Positions 1 through 11,110 of a stretch of 64,000 nucleotides of DNA are shown in pieces. The stretch comes from Phallusia mammillata. Taxonomy: Eukaryota; Chordata; Ascidiacea; Phlebobranchia; Ascidiidae. The notes below the pieces were generated by a model that saw only the letters and a program-made list of their open reading frames with translations, did no database searches and was not told where the DNA came from. The stretch is taken from assembly GCA_003260075.1 (NCBI GenBank), contig QLIY01000360.1, positions 1 through 64,000 on the forward strand, given 5' to 3'. The position numbers and the translations under genes are program-made. The stretch's first letter is position 1. Every line of letters begins with the position of its first letter.

Positions 1-876
1 CAAAATAATAAGCGGGAAAGTTCCCGACCAAAAACGGGAAAGTAACCTATGAAATGTGATCACGTTTCAAATTGCACGCTTGATGTTTTGCCAGAAGAAG
101 GCAGGATGAGCACAGAACCATCAATATGAGTCAGAATATTTTTACATATGGTAGTTGAACTTTTTTCTGTAAACGGGTAAAAGCTTTATGTTGAAACGAA
201 AACCTCAAAAACTGTACAGATTAGTACGATGCACATTTCTAGTCTTTTGATTATTTATTCACAATATCTTCCTAATTATTATCTAAAGTCAACAAAAATT
301 CAAATTAAACTTTAAGGCAGAGATCACAGGTCCAACAGTGCATGACGTAATTTCCGCCCGTTCGGGTGAGAAAAGGTGACGATTCAGCTTGGACTTTGTC
401 ACGTTCATGGTTGTCATCACAAGGTAAACGTGCAACGCAAGGATTGGATATTTTGCTTTACTTGATTTCGCACCAGCTTGTGCAAATCGACTTGTCAAGT
501 AGACAAAACTGACAAAGGAGATTACAATGCAAAGTGTTTTACTACAGCTGGTCAGAATTGTATTATTGTGACGAATTTGTTCAGTTAACACGTTAGAGGT
601 GGGCAACTTCTTAAAATATGGCTTTGGCTTGCGTCAACGTTTTGGTGTGATTTGTGGCAGTTGATTTGATAAGCAATCAGAATCTGGTAGATTGTAACTG
701 TAGACCCGGTTTGTAAAACTATTACATAGCAACAAAAACATGCAATGATAAAGTTTGATTTATTTTAAATGTATTTGAACATCAACTAGGAGATTGTTGG
801 CATAGAAAATCAACGCGCGTCACGAGCAGGGCAGGCGTGTTATGGTAGAGCTACTAACGTAAAAACTCACAGTAGA
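1..876. other. No gene seen
   Basis: Nothing coding is supportable here; open frames are short and low in recognisable residues. Bases 845-876 begin a dispersed repeat whose relatives lie at 5166, 12676 and 14488 (gtagagctgctaacac-type start followed by an aactcac motif). Confidence 0.5.
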
Positions 877-1135
877 CAGGTTTGTGAATTTCCGATTGGT
901 GGCGCAACGGAGCATAGGCTTATAAGGTGACAATAATTGCGGAGTCAAAAAGTATTACATCAATGTTTTTTGCTCATTACCAGAATTGTTTGTAAAAATG
1001 GGGGGGGGGGCCAGGTTTGTGAATTTCCGATTGGTGGCGCAACGGAGCATAGGCTTATACGGTGACAATAATTGCGGAGTCAAAAAATATTACATCAATG
1101 TTTTTTGCTCATTACCAGAATTGTTTGTAAAAATG
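877..1135. repeat. Direct duplication split by an 11-nt G run
   Basis: Bases 877-999 recur at 1012-1135 with a few substitutions. The first copy ends exactly at the G run (1000-1010), while the second copy continues into the SLC43-like start codon. Probably an unmerged haplotype or contig overlap rather than a biological tandem repeat. Confidence 0.85.
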
Positions 1136-1641
1136 AATGTGCTTCATACACTAAGCTTAATTACTGCATTACTGGAAGTGCTATTACAAGGTGGTGTGAT
1201 ATACGGATGGCCTTCCATACAATTTGTCCTCATTCAAGAAGGTTATTTTGCGTTGAACTGCTCTTCCCCGCCAGACAACGGAACAATTACACCATGCTCA
1301 TCCGATGAGGCGTCTTTTAACTTGGTCTTTACATTAGCTACCGTTGCACTTATGGTCAGCGCAATTCCATTGGGTTACATATTCGACAGATTTGGAACAT
1401 GGACCAGTAGATGCATTGCATGTTTTCTCAACACTTTTGGCTGGACATTGTTGGCTGTGATGTCACCACAAACATCTGGTTTACTTTTTCCAGCCATGAT
1501 AATGATTGCTACAGGTGGATTTCATTTCCTTGTTTGCAACGTTCAGTTAAGTGACCTGGCAACCAATTTCAAATCGGCATACATTTTCTTACTCAACGGT
1601 GCTTTTGATTCTGCCGTAGTGGTATTTTTTCTGAATAAAGT
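1133..1641 (+). CDS. SLC43 family transporter (SLC43A3-like), N-terminal half
   Basis: This open frame encodes about 169 residues of a major-facilitator membrane transporter of the SLC43 family; family members move large neutral amino acids or, for SLC43A3, purine nucleobases across the plasma membrane. The match rests on GVIYGWPS near residue 22, paired cysteines in the first extracellular loop (LNCSS, TPCSS), FNLVFTL, GYIFDRFGT after the second helix and NGAFDS near the end, all in SLC43A3 order. The family is about 490-560 residues, so only the first third is here. I chose the ATG at 1133 because it precedes the first hydrophobic helix; an upstream in-frame ATG at 986 would translate the duplicated leader. 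The frame runs into a G run at 1642, after which homology stops; the matching C-terminal half is at 3147-3941. Probably one gene broken by assembly. Confidence 0.8.
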
Positions 1642-1651
1642 GGGGGGGGGG
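1642..1651. repeat. 10-nt G run ending the SLC43-like homology
   Basis: The run falls right after the codons for FLNKV. The sequence to its right is unrelated to the transporter. The sequence to its left recurs about 1.1 kb downstream at 2481-2743, so this junction too is flanked by duplicated DNA, though not immediately. Confidence 0.7.
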
Positions 1652-2480
1652 CTCCTGAACCGAGGAATTTTTTTAATCTACCATTCGTTGTTATTGGGAT
1701 TATACATTGTTTATTATAAAATTGAATTGCACTCTTAGCTTATTAAATAGACTGGAAGCAATTGATTTACTGTGCAACTTTGTAGATATATTTCATGGAT
1801 TGAGTTGTGTTGCAAGTTGTCACCGAATTAGAACCGTTGGTAGTGATTGTCCTGTAGGCCGAAGCAGATCAACAATTTCATTTGCGCTCATGAACATGCT
1901 ACAAAAGGAACTACAAAGAATGGAAAGCATACAGGTGGTTCAATATGTAGAAGAGCCAACAAAGTAATCAAACTCTCCTTTAATCGTAGAAGAAAAGGGG
2001 AGTGAAGAGTTTTATTTGATCCACAAAGTACAAATAAAGCTAGTTTGCGTGAGCATTTTTTTACTGGACAATAGTTAAATAATCAGTCCATTTCAAATGA
2101 TAAAGGAGTATTTTCATTTAACATGTTAAGTTTTGCGAATGTCTCGTGGAAAAAATGTTTTACATGCTGATGTACATGTAGCTTAAAAACGGTTGACAGT
2201 TTGGTAGTGTCCATGGACGATATTTGTCATTCGCGGTTCAAATAGGCAATAGCATGATATAAGGCTCGAAACCGGATTATCCATTTCAGATCCAACAATT
2301 TGAAGCTCAATAAAGAAAAGTGTATGTTTGGGGCAGACAAGGATACATTTCGTCGCGAATTGGTCATTGCTTCGTATGTTCAAACAGACGCAAACAAATT
2401 GCATGCAATGGAGCAATTAAGCGTTAAAGGGCGAACTGCTTAAATTTTAAGGTATGGTGACGTACATAGATTGGCATATC
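1652..2480. other. No gene seen
   Basis: No homology or splice-consistent exon was found. The stretch separates the N-terminal SLC43-like segment from its second copy and may be one haplotype's version of the flank. Confidence 0.45.
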
Positions 2481-3082
2481 CCGTTGGGTTACATATTGGA
2501 CAGTTTAGGAACATGGACCAGTAGAAGCATTGCACTTTTGGCTGGACATTGCTGGCTGTGATGTCACCACAAACATCTGGTTTACTTTGTCCAGCCATGA
2601 TAATGATTGCTGCAGGTGGATTTCATTTCCTTGTTAGCAACGTTCAGTTAAGTGAACTGACAACCAATTTTAAATCGGCATACATTTTCTTACTTAACGG
2701 TGCTTTTGATTCTGCCGTAGTGGTATTTTTTCTAAATAAAGTGGATACGACAGTGGCATCCATCTTACAAGTGTTTTTCAGTTCATGGCCTGCCTAAGTG
2801 TGTTTCCATGGTTACGAACATTTCTCCTGATGCCAAAAAACAAGATTCTAGTCGACAAAGATGACAACGTGGGCAGATACGGTGCAATGGAGATCTTACA
2901 TTTTGCTAAGCGAACTCAAATAAACTTTGTATTCAAACTGGAGTCACAAACCAACGCAAATCCCGAATCTTCCAACAATGACGCACAACACAGGAAGAAA
3001 CAGTTGTCATTGAAATCGTGTTTGAAATCCCCGCTGTTTTGGACCAACCTCATATTTCTTTGCGTCGGTTTTCTTCGTTTGG

Positions 3083-3084
<2 letters not shown>
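2481..3084 (+). pseudogene. SLC43A3-like middle segment, frameshifted copy
   Basis: This segment overlaps the homology of 1370-1641 and extends it through FLLMPKNK and SLKSCLKSPLFW, the large central cytoplasmic loop and the start of the second transporter half. It is broken in two places: a deletion near 2532 removes codons for CFLNTFGW, and a one-base loss near 2744 shifts the frame between FFLNKV and YDSGIH (the paralogue at 7004-8420 has one extra base there). It ends at the 62-nt G run. It is either a decayed tandem paralogue or a poorly assembled allele; the single-base nature of one break makes sequencing error possible. Confidence 0.7.

Positions 3085-3146
<62 letters not shown>
3085..3146. 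repeat. 62-nt uninterrupted G run inside transporter homology
   Basis: The run interrupts the codons for FLRLV in the copy ending at 3084. A second copy of the central loop (RYG.MEILHFAKRT) starts immediately after it, so the run separates two versions of the same coding segment. Confidence 0.9.
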
Positions 3147-3147
<1 letters not shown>

Positions 3148-3941
3148 GCAGTGTGGGCAGATACGGTATAATGGAAATCTTACATTTTGCTAAGCGAACT
3201 GAAATAAACTCTTCATTCAACCTGCAGTCACCAGATCAAGACAACTCAAATCCCGAAGAATCTTCCAACAATAACACACAAAACAAAAACAAAGAGTTGT
3301 CATTGAAATCTTGTTTGAAATCCCCGCTTTTTTGGACCAACCTCATATTTCTTTGCGTTGGTTACTTGCGTTTGGTTTTTTACTTGGGAAGTTACATAAC
3401 TTGGATTAGTCAGATACAACCTCCCGATAGAATTGACTTTTTTGCTAATCTTTTTGGTTACATATTGATTGCTGCCGGCCTGGCCGCACCTATCAACGGT
3501 GTAATATGCGATGCAGTAGTTAAGTACAGCGGTGATTCAAATATCAGCCAAAATACTCGAAAACTACGTGGTCTCTTTGTCACAATGTTCATAACTGGCT
3601 GTATTGAAATAATATTAAATATTACAGTATTAACTCATAGCATTTATGGTTCCCTAGTGATTTTGCTCTTCTTTCGCTCGTTTCTTTTCGGTAGTGTGGC
3701 AAATTTTCTTGCCCAAAACTTTCCGATGGTTCACTTTGGTCAGCTTTACGGAGTTACATTTTTTGCTGCAGGACTTTTTTCACTTCTACAATACGCGTTG
3801 TTTCTGTCCATAGAAAACTCGTATTTGTTTTCGATTGTAAACTACCTTTTATTGGCAGTTTGTATTCTTAGTTTTGTCCACCCTGCTCTTATATTTGTGA
3901 AGGCCTACACAAACAAGACCAGTGCTGTCACAAGAAATTAG
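3147..3941 (+). CDS. SLC43 family transporter (SLC43A3-like), C-terminal half
   Basis: The open frame covers the end of the central loop and the C-terminal six-helix half of an SLC43-type transporter, ending in ...SAVTRN and a TAG stop. Recognisable SLC43A3-order motifs are SLKSCLKSPLFW, LAAPINGVICDA (family WNG-type loop), RSFLFGS, FPMVHFGQLYG, LLQYALF and FVHPALI. Several hydrophobic stretches of about 20 residues are visible. No start codon belongs to it: the upstream sequence is the 62-nt G run. Together with 1133-1641 and the missing middle (present at 2481-3084) it would make one transporter of normal length, so it is most likely the 3' part of that gene rather than a separate one. Confidence 0.8.
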
Positions 3942-3983
3942 ATATTACAATTTTTCATGAGGAATTAATCCGCTGTTAAGTGT

Positions 3984-3993
3984 GGGGGGGGGG
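3984..3993. repeat. 10-nt G run before another transporter copy
   Basis: Forty bases after the transporter stop codon a G run is followed directly by a third version of the central-loop coding sequence. The arrangement matches the other G-run junctions in the window. Confidence 0.75.
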
Positions 3994-4397
3994 ACAGCGC
4001 TGTCAGATACGGGATTTATGAAGTCGTAAATCTTGCAAAGCGAGCTGAAATAAACTCTTCATTCAACCTACAGGCACCAGATCAAGCCAACGCAAATCCT
4101 GAAGAATCTTCCAGTAGTGACGCACAAAACAAAAAGAAAGAGTTGTCATTGAAATCGTGTTTAAAATTTCCGCTTTTTTGGACCAACCTCATATTTCTTT
4201 GCGTCGGTTTTCTTCGTTTGGTTTTTTACATGGGTAGTTACATAACTTGGATTGGTCAGATACAATCTCCCGATAGGATTGACTTTTTTGCTAACCTTTT
4301 TAGTTACATATTGATTGATGCAGGCCTTGCCGCACCTATCAACGGTGTAATATGCGATGCGGTAGTTAAGTGCAGTCGTGATTTGAATATCATTTAA
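3994..4397 (+). pseudogene. SLC43A3-like segment, truncated third copy
   Basis: It encodes RYGIYEVVNLAKRAE, the DAQNKKKELSLKSCLK loop and the following helices through LAAPINGVICDAVVK, then hits a stop at the position where the neighbouring copy reads SNISQNTRK. About 190 C-terminal residues are missing, and the DNA after 4397 is unrelated. Differences from 3147-3941 are spread through the segment, so it could be a paralogue or a divergent allele. As it stands it cannot encode a complete transporter. Confidence 0.7.
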
Positions 4398-4498
4398 CGA
4401 AATTAAAAGAGGATGGTATCCTTTCTCTTTAAGAATGTCATCATGAAAAAAAATCAAAGAAATAACTATTTAATAAGAACTGATGGCGAAATAGAAAA

Positions 4499-5432
4499 GG
4501 TCGTCACGTAGTAAGTTGCAGTTTTCTGTATTTGGCACAATTGAAGTTTACAAAACAAACAGTTCAAATTCGTAAATACACGTAAGTAAAGTGAAATGCG
4601 TCAACATCGTTGATCGTTGCCCAACAGTGCGAAAACAACATTTCATTTTACCACAAGTGCGTACAAAGCTATGGGGTAGGGCAAAATCTTTACGCACCAG
4701 CAGTTGTCTGAGTTTTTCCTTAATTATGCGGAAATACTCATGTTTCTTTGTGTGGGTCGTTCGAGTTTGTATTTTTTCGTTAGCTGTCACATGAGGGGTT
4801 GTCTAGACAAAAAATATGTGGGGTTGTCTGTATGTTGAGAATATAGTAATGTTTTTTGTTTAACTACATAAATAATCAGGCATGGGGCACAACAGAACTG
4901 TATCAATCCTTATTAACAATAATTTAGTTATTCTTAAAAGTAATGAGGCAAAAACGTGTATGTAGAGGTGAAAAGTGTTGATGCACTAAACTTACACTAG
5001 GTCACGAAACTTTTTTCATGGCGGGTCGAACAACATTAAAAATATCTCGCGAGGGCCACTTAGGTGACAAGCCCTAATGCAGTGCCGTTTCAAAAGTGTC
5101 CACTAAACGCTTTTGCGGGACCAACTACAGTTAACTCAAGCTTCCGTTTTTTTAAGGTATATTAAGGTAGAGTCACAAACACATAAACTCACACTAGACA
5201 GGTAGGTGATTAATTTTCCGATAAATTTTTGTTTTTTATTGTAACTACTTTGTATAGGCAACCCCACATATGACAGGCAATGAAAAAATACAAACTCGAA
5301 TGACCCACGCAAAGAAACATGAGAATTACTGCATTGTGAGGGAAAACTTCCTACGCACTTGTTGTATGACATGTTGAAACGTCAATTTTGTCAAATGCAG
5401 AATACCGCAACTTATTACGTGACGATCTTGAC
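4499..5432. mobile_element. Foldback element with long inverted arms
   Basis: Sequence at 4499-4545 and 4735-4830 reappears reverse-complemented at about 5385-5432 and 5225-5325, with the order preserved as expected for inverted arms around a spacer of roughly 400 bp. Shared blocks include the cgtcacgta/agttgc block and the catgtttctttg/cgagtttgtat block. No coding capacity is visible. Inferred to be a foldback or long-TIR MITE; target duplications were not identified. Confidence 0.6.
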
Positions 5433-6216
5433 TAATTCGACATCAGTTCCTATTAAATCATTATTTTTTTGATTTGTAACCGACCACAGGCGTTTGAGAT
5501 GGCAACACTGCCTTATTACACGGTTTATTGGTGCAGTCGGGCCAACAGCAATCTATATGTAAACAAACAGATTTGCAAAAGTCAAATCTATCGGAGGGTT
5601 GTATCTGAGTAATCAATGTTGTTTAACGGTTGCGAAAACCTGTTTTGTAACTTTTGACCCACGGGCCATACTTTGGACACCCCTGGGGTAAGCTATTTCA
5701 CGAGACTTGGATCTGATTTTGCATACACTTAGGCAAAGTATAATTAACAAAAAATAGTTTTTTTTAATTTAAAAATATGTTTGGAAGATGACATTACCAA
5801 AAGCGAAATTGACGGGTCCAATGCCAATGTGTCAACTGAGTTTTTGAAAACGTTTTTCAACTCGACACGATTGTTTTTTAACTCGACATGATTGAACGCA
5901 GAATCGTCAGCTCGTTTCAACATACATGTGCGCGGTAGCATAAATTTTTAACTCTGTAAATTTGTAACCCTATGTCTTTCAGGCCTAAACGGTCTTTTGC
6001 GCGATTTCACTGTTACTCACTTGTTAAAGACTGCAACTTCATAGCAGGGGTAATATTGCAAGTTAGTCAAGCTAGACTAAACGTGGAGATGTATCACATA
6101 TGATTTTTTGGGAAGGGTCGACTTTAAAGCATGGTTCAATGCTTTATACCGCATTTCTCGACCCATTGCATTCACTTAACCAAGTGTTGTATTTTGAGCA
6201 GCTGTGCAAATAAATA
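5433..6216. other. No gene seen
   Basis: AT-rich sequence without a supportable exon, RNA gene or complete repeat. Confidence 0.45.
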
Positions 6217-6224
6217 CTATAGAG

Positions 6225-6721
6225 CAGGGGTCACCAAACTACGGCCCGCGAGGTCATTTCATCCGGCCCGCGACCACAGATTTTGGTTTGCTAAATCGAT
6301 ATCTTAATTTGTAACATTACAAAAAAATTCTACTCCGTGCGAAAGTTTTTCTGTTGCGATATGTAGAAATGATATTACCGTAAGTTTCATACGATTACAA
6401 CGCCCAGGATTGATCCAAAGCCAGTTTGTTATGTCACAAATAAGTCTACAAGTGGTAATTGTGCGCAAACAATTGCCTTCTTTGGTTACTTGTGACGTAA
6501 TATACAAGTATTGCTCGCAAGATGGGGCTAACTATGAGTTTAACAGTCGCTTTACCAGATTTTAAATGGGATTACAGAAAGACCATATCTTGGCGCCCCT
6601 ATAAAAATAGCCTCGCGGGCTAAGTTTGGAAAGACGGCGCTAAGGCATGTAAACTATGAGGCTCGCGCAAATCATTACTAAACCCATCCGACCCGCAGTG
6701 AAAAAAGTTTTGTGACCCCTG
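6225..6721 (+). mobile_element. hAT-type MITE, family 1 (CAGGGGTCACCAAAC ends)
   Basis: The element begins caggggtcaccaaac, ends in the complementary tgtgacccctg, and is flanked by a perfect 8-bp target duplication ctatagag (6217-6224 and 6722-6729). An 8-bp duplication and CAGGG ends are the hAT superfamily signature. There is no transposase frame, so it is non-autonomous. Close relatives are at 27701-28185 and 58457-58913. Confidence 0.92.
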
Positions 6722-6959
6722 CTATAGAGGTTAGTTTAAAGCTTTAATGTACTTTAGCTTTTACTGCGATAATTGCAGAGCTTGCGTAAGATTTTGTACA
6801 ACATGCTGAAGTCACACAGAAATCAAACCTAGTAACACCAATAAAAAAGAATTGTGTCGATAAAACAATCCCAATTTGCACAATTTAGAGGAAAAGCGGC
6901 ATTGCTGGGGCGCGAAACAATATATTTGAAAGCGAAATGATTTTCTGTAAAAGCATATA

Positions 6960-7025
6960 GAGCCAATAAATGATAAGCTGCAGACAGTGCACACTGTTTC
7001 GACCTATAAGGTCTCATCAGTGCAG
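6960..7025. repeat. Dispersed repeat with gctgcagacagtg core
   Basis: The block agccaataaatgataag, gctgcagacagtgc, then tataaggtctcatc recurs at 21214-21306 (complete, with an inverted half) and partly at 15550-15600. It touches the 3' end of the minus-strand SLC43-like pseudogene and supplies its last codons. Confidence 0.6.
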
Positions 7026-8420
7026 CTGGTGACGAGAGATCGGCCTTCATGAAAGTTGTAATTTTTTATTACTGCACTGGCCTTGTTAGTGTAGGCTTTG
7101 ACGAATATAAGAGCAGGGTGGACAAAACTGAGAATACAAACTGCCAAAAGAAGGTAGTTTACAATCGAAAACAAATACAAGTTTTCTATGGACAGAAACA
7201 ACGCGTATTGCATAAGTGAAAAAAGTCCTGCAGCAAAAACCGTAATTCCGTAAAGCTGACCAAAGTGAATCAATGGAAAGGATTTGGCTAAAAAATTCGA
7301 CAAACTTCCGAAAAGAAACGAGCGAAAGGAAAGCATTGTCACTAGGGAACCATAAATGCTATTAGTTAATACTGTAACGTTCAGGATTATTTCAATGGAT
7401 CCGGTTATGAACATGGTGACAAATAGACCACGTAGTTTTCGAGTATTTTGCCTGATTTTTGAATCACCACTGTACTTTTCAACTGCATCGCATATTACAC
7501 CATTGATAGGTGCGGCCAGGCCGGCAGCAATCAATATGTAACTAAAAAGACTCGCAAAAAATTCAATTCTGTCGACAGAATGAATCCGACTAATCCATGA
7601 TATGTAACTGCCAAAGAAAAACACCAAACGCAAACTCCCAATGGGGGGGGGGTAGAAATATAAGGTTGGTCCAAATAAGAGGGGATTTTAAACACGATTT
7701 CAAAGACAATACATTGCCTTTATTTTGTGTTCCGTCTACGGATAATTCAACCCGCGGCATTGGTCTCGTCTTATTAGGCGATTCAATATCGTCTGAAGAG
7801 TTCATTTGAGTTCGCTTCGCAACATGCAGGACTTCCAAAATTCCGTACCTACCAACGCTGCCATCTTTGTCAACTATATTTTTGTTTTTCGGCATCAAGA
7901 GGAACGTACGTAACCATGGAAACACACTCAGACAGGCCATGAACTGAAAAATACTTCTAAGGTGGATGCCACTGTCGTAGGCCACTTAAATCAGAAGCAG
8001 AAATCTACAGCAGAATCATAAGCACCGGCAAGTAGGAAAAGGTACCCTGACTTATGTTCCGGTGTCAGGTCGCTTAATTGAACGTTGCTGACTTGGAAAT
8101 GCAATCCAGATGTTGCAATGAAAATCATGGCTGGGAAAAGTAAACCAGCTGTTTGTGGTGACATCACAGCCAGCAATGTCCAGCCAAAAGTGTTGAGAAA
8201 ACATGCAATGCTTCTACTGGTCCATGTTCCGAATTTATCCAATATGTAACCAAATGGTACTGAGCTAATTGTTTGTGCAGCAATAGCTAATGTAATTACG
8301 AGGTTGAATGTCCTTCTTCAATGAGGACAAATTGTTGGAAGGCCATCCGTATATAACACCACCTTGTACTAGCACTTCCAGTAATGCAGTAAAAATGCTT
8401 AGTGCATCAAGCATAGTCAT
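7004..8420 (-). pseudogene. SLC43A3-like transporter pseudogene, full length but broken
   Basis: Read on the minus strand, it starts with an ATG at 8420-8418 followed by LSIFTALLEVLVQGGVIYGWPS, and runs through GTWTSRSIACF, AGAYDSAVD, FLLMPKNKN, SLKSCLKSPL, LAAPINGVICDA, RSFLFGS, HFGQLYG and FVHPALIF, so all parts of an SLC43A3-like transporter are present in order. It is damaged: the first extracellular loop with its cysteines is deleted and frameshifted near 8310-8340, a stop and frameshift lie near 7985-7995, and a 10-base G run (7643-7652) replaces five or so codons around LIFLCVGF and shifts the frame. The normal stop is lost, so translation would continue about 17 residues into a dispersed repeat. 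Probably a dead inverted paralogue; the run at 7643 may be an assembly scar. Confidence 0.75.
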
Positions 8421-9261
8421 TTTTAACTTTAAGTTCTGTTAAAAAAAGCCTCTAAGAATGAAACTTCTCTGATCGATTTTATTTGCATTTGCAATTGACA
8501 TATATAATTGATTTTTGCAGAATCTATTATATTTTGCTGCTTTTTTTGCAAAGCAACAGTACTTTGTAGAACGTATGGACTGAACTAAACTTTTACCATG
8601 TTAACTCCATCCTGTTGTAATCTTTGCATTATCTCTTTTGTTAGTGGGCGAACGAGTCTGTATTACTTTTTGGTCTATTCAATTTTGCCCATGTTTATGC
8701 GAAATCAGGTGAGATAACATATTCATGCCTCTTTGAAAAGCTTACCCCATTTTAACATCGACAAAACCCATGATGTGGAAGGTATTTCCAAAACTTCGCT
8801 TTTTTCACACAAACGCGCGAAAAAATGGTATACGTCACAGATGGCTAGCCAAGCCACCTTGACGAATTTGAAACCTTATGTGAAGAGTAGAGCTGCTCAT
8901 ATAAGGACTAACATCAAACAAATTTGACAGTTACCTGTCACTATAATCGTGTTGAAATTCGAAATTTTCTTGACAAACTACATTTTCATGGGTGTGGGTT
9001 TTTTTGCGTTTGGCTTTTTTCTTGGGTAGTTACTGCTCTTATTTTAGTTCAAATCTATTTTCTATTTTTATTTCGTCTTATTTTCGTCTTAAAAATTATG
9101 AAAAAGTGTGATTATTTAATAATGGTCCATCCAAACCAGTAAAGAAAAACAAACGGTTACCTTGACCCATTTTTGCTGCACATAATGTTATTAATGTAAG
9201 TCACTAGTCCTAGCTTGCCTAAGCTGGCCAATGTGCTATTTCAAAATCGTTGTAGACCTTT
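8421..9261. other. No gene seen
   Basis: Nothing recognisable on either strand; open frames here lack homology and splice context. Confidence 0.45.
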
Positions 9262-9269
9262 CTTATAAC

Positions 9270-9644
9270 CAGGGTTGCCATTGACTTGAAACCAAAAGTA
9301 AGGACAAACGAAAAATTAAACTTCATACGAAACGAAACAAACGTTTTTTAACAAATCTTTGCTTTTATACGAGCCATGACATATCATATGCAATATTTTT
9401 TTGACAGAAACAGTCTGTTCCAGCAACTGATTGTTTGTACAAAATACTTCATGCATCTCACGACAGCTCAGGTTTAGGTTTACTTTTACTTGTAGCAGAG
9501 ATTTGACTAGTGATTGTTGAAAATGACACAAAAGAAGGACTCAAGTCAAAGATAGGGACACTTCTTAGAAATAAGGACAATGAACTTTTCTAAGACATAG
9601 CCCTTCAAAATAAGGACAAATCTTAGAAATCTATGGCAACCCTG
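9270..9644 (+). mobile_element. hAT-type MITE, family 2 (CAGGGTTGCC ends)
   Basis: It begins cagggttgccat and ends atggcaaccctg, with a perfect 8-bp target duplication cttataac at 9262-9269 and 9645-9652. The interior repeats the word aaggaca several times. A second complete copy is at 40983-41354 and partial copies are near 33190 and 33518. Confidence 0.92.
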
Positions 9645-9652
9645 CTTATAAC

Positions 9653-10614
9653 ATTATTTGAAGAAAACAACCAGGTAATAAGCCATGCAAACACAATTAA
9701 AAATCATTAATTTCTGATAAGGCAATCAGTTTTTCTATAAATACCACCACATGAACAATACAATCGAAATATTACATTGTAGTGTTGTAATTATGGGACC
9801 ACGTGATCCGTTACGTCTAAGGAAATTTATCTTTCATTATTTGTTCTTTTCGTCGCCATTAAAAGGAACCATGCAAGGAGTCTAAGTCTTTAAGAGATTG
9901 CGAATTGTGCAGCCAAGTGAGTTATAACTTGTTCTTTTTCTGACTCATTTTATAGCATGCAATTTCAGCTGAAGATGTGAAGAAATTACTTTCAGAAAAG
10001 TTAGCGAAAAACATTCATCCCACGCTTTTTACACACTTCGCGGATCCTTGGTGAAATGCAACTCAAATAAGTGAAAACTATAGGCTGGTATCAGGCCGTT
10101 TAATCTAAAGTAAAGCCGAACAACCCGGTCCAACTTACAACTCTGTACGATGTAGCCCGGTTAGGTTATGTACTATATCCTTACGATTTGATGACTGGTA
10201 TATCTTATTTCCTGGTAGTTGCTGATTTCTATTCATTCCCGCTTTTCGTCAATACAACTTGTGTTGCAATCTATTGCGTTGTGTGACGTAACAGTCAACC
10301 GCCAGTTTTGCGTGATTTTGCGTGATTGTCAATTACTTAACAGGTGAAATATAAATGATATGGATTGAACTGTGATGACCGAAAATGTCATTCAGCTTTA
10401 CTTTTATTGTTCTGTACTTTTACCTGGATGCTTAAAATGCATTTTGTACAACCACAGGACCAGCCTATTTCATTAATAGAACAAAGTCTAAGGGCCTTAC
10501 TTATTCTTCATCAGAGTTTTTGCAGCTTTTACAAAGTCGAATGCTCGAAAAGAAAGTTTTCGGTCAGCCAACCAGATAGTTTTTTTGGTGTTTTGGAAAA
10601 GTTTAAAATGATCC
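9653..10614. other. No gene seen
   Basis: No exon or RNA gene recognised. Bases near 10125-10150 contain a ccggtcc-acttacaactctg stretch resembling one end of the element at 16182-16494. Confidence 0.4.
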
Positions 10615-11110
10615 CTGTGCTTTTTTTATTATTATTTTGGCAGTTACAAAAGGTGGATTAGTCAGATAGAAACTGTGGACAGACTCGACTATTTCACTAA
10701 CCTTTTCAGATACATATTAATATCAGGCGGTCTAGCAGCACCTACAAACGGTGTAATATGCGACGCTGTAATAAATGCAACAACTCATCAGAAATCAGCC
10801 CCCAAACCTCAAAACTACGTGGTCTCTTTGTATCCATTTAATAACAGAATCTCTTGAAATAATTCTTAAAAGTTCATTTCTGTACGGTAGTGTGATAGAC
10901 TTTATAGCTAAAGCATTTCCAATGATTCATTTCGGCAAGCTTTTTGGAATTACATATATTTTAGCTTAAGCCTACCATACGTCCTCTTAGAGTATTTTTT
11001 TCTTGTTATTTCATTAATATGTCCTCCTTTTTAAGATGGTAATATGGTAGGCCTATTTTAGCTGGACGTTTCAGAACTTTGCAGTACGCGTTGTTTAAAT
11101 TCCACGCAAT
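10615..11110 (+). pseudogene. SLC43A3-like C-terminal relic
   Basis: Degenerate homology runs from WISQIETVDRLDYFTNLF through LAAPTNGVICDAV, then in another frame SSFLYGSVIDFIAKAFPMIHFGKLFGIT, and after a stop and an insertion a trace of LQYALF near 11081. Several frameshifts and a large deletion between ICDAV and the SSFLYGS helix rule out a functional protein. It is the most decayed member of the local transporter cluster. Confidence 0.65.

Noticed and set aside
3018-3180. Open frames with long glycine or proline tracts (3018, 17679/17721, 44835/44846)
   Set aside because: They are translations of pure G or C runs, which look like sequencing or assembly products, and no conserved protein continues across them.
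10365-10661. 98-residue frame before the transporter relic
   Set aside because: No homology; its last part is the out-of-frame start of the SLC43-like relic.
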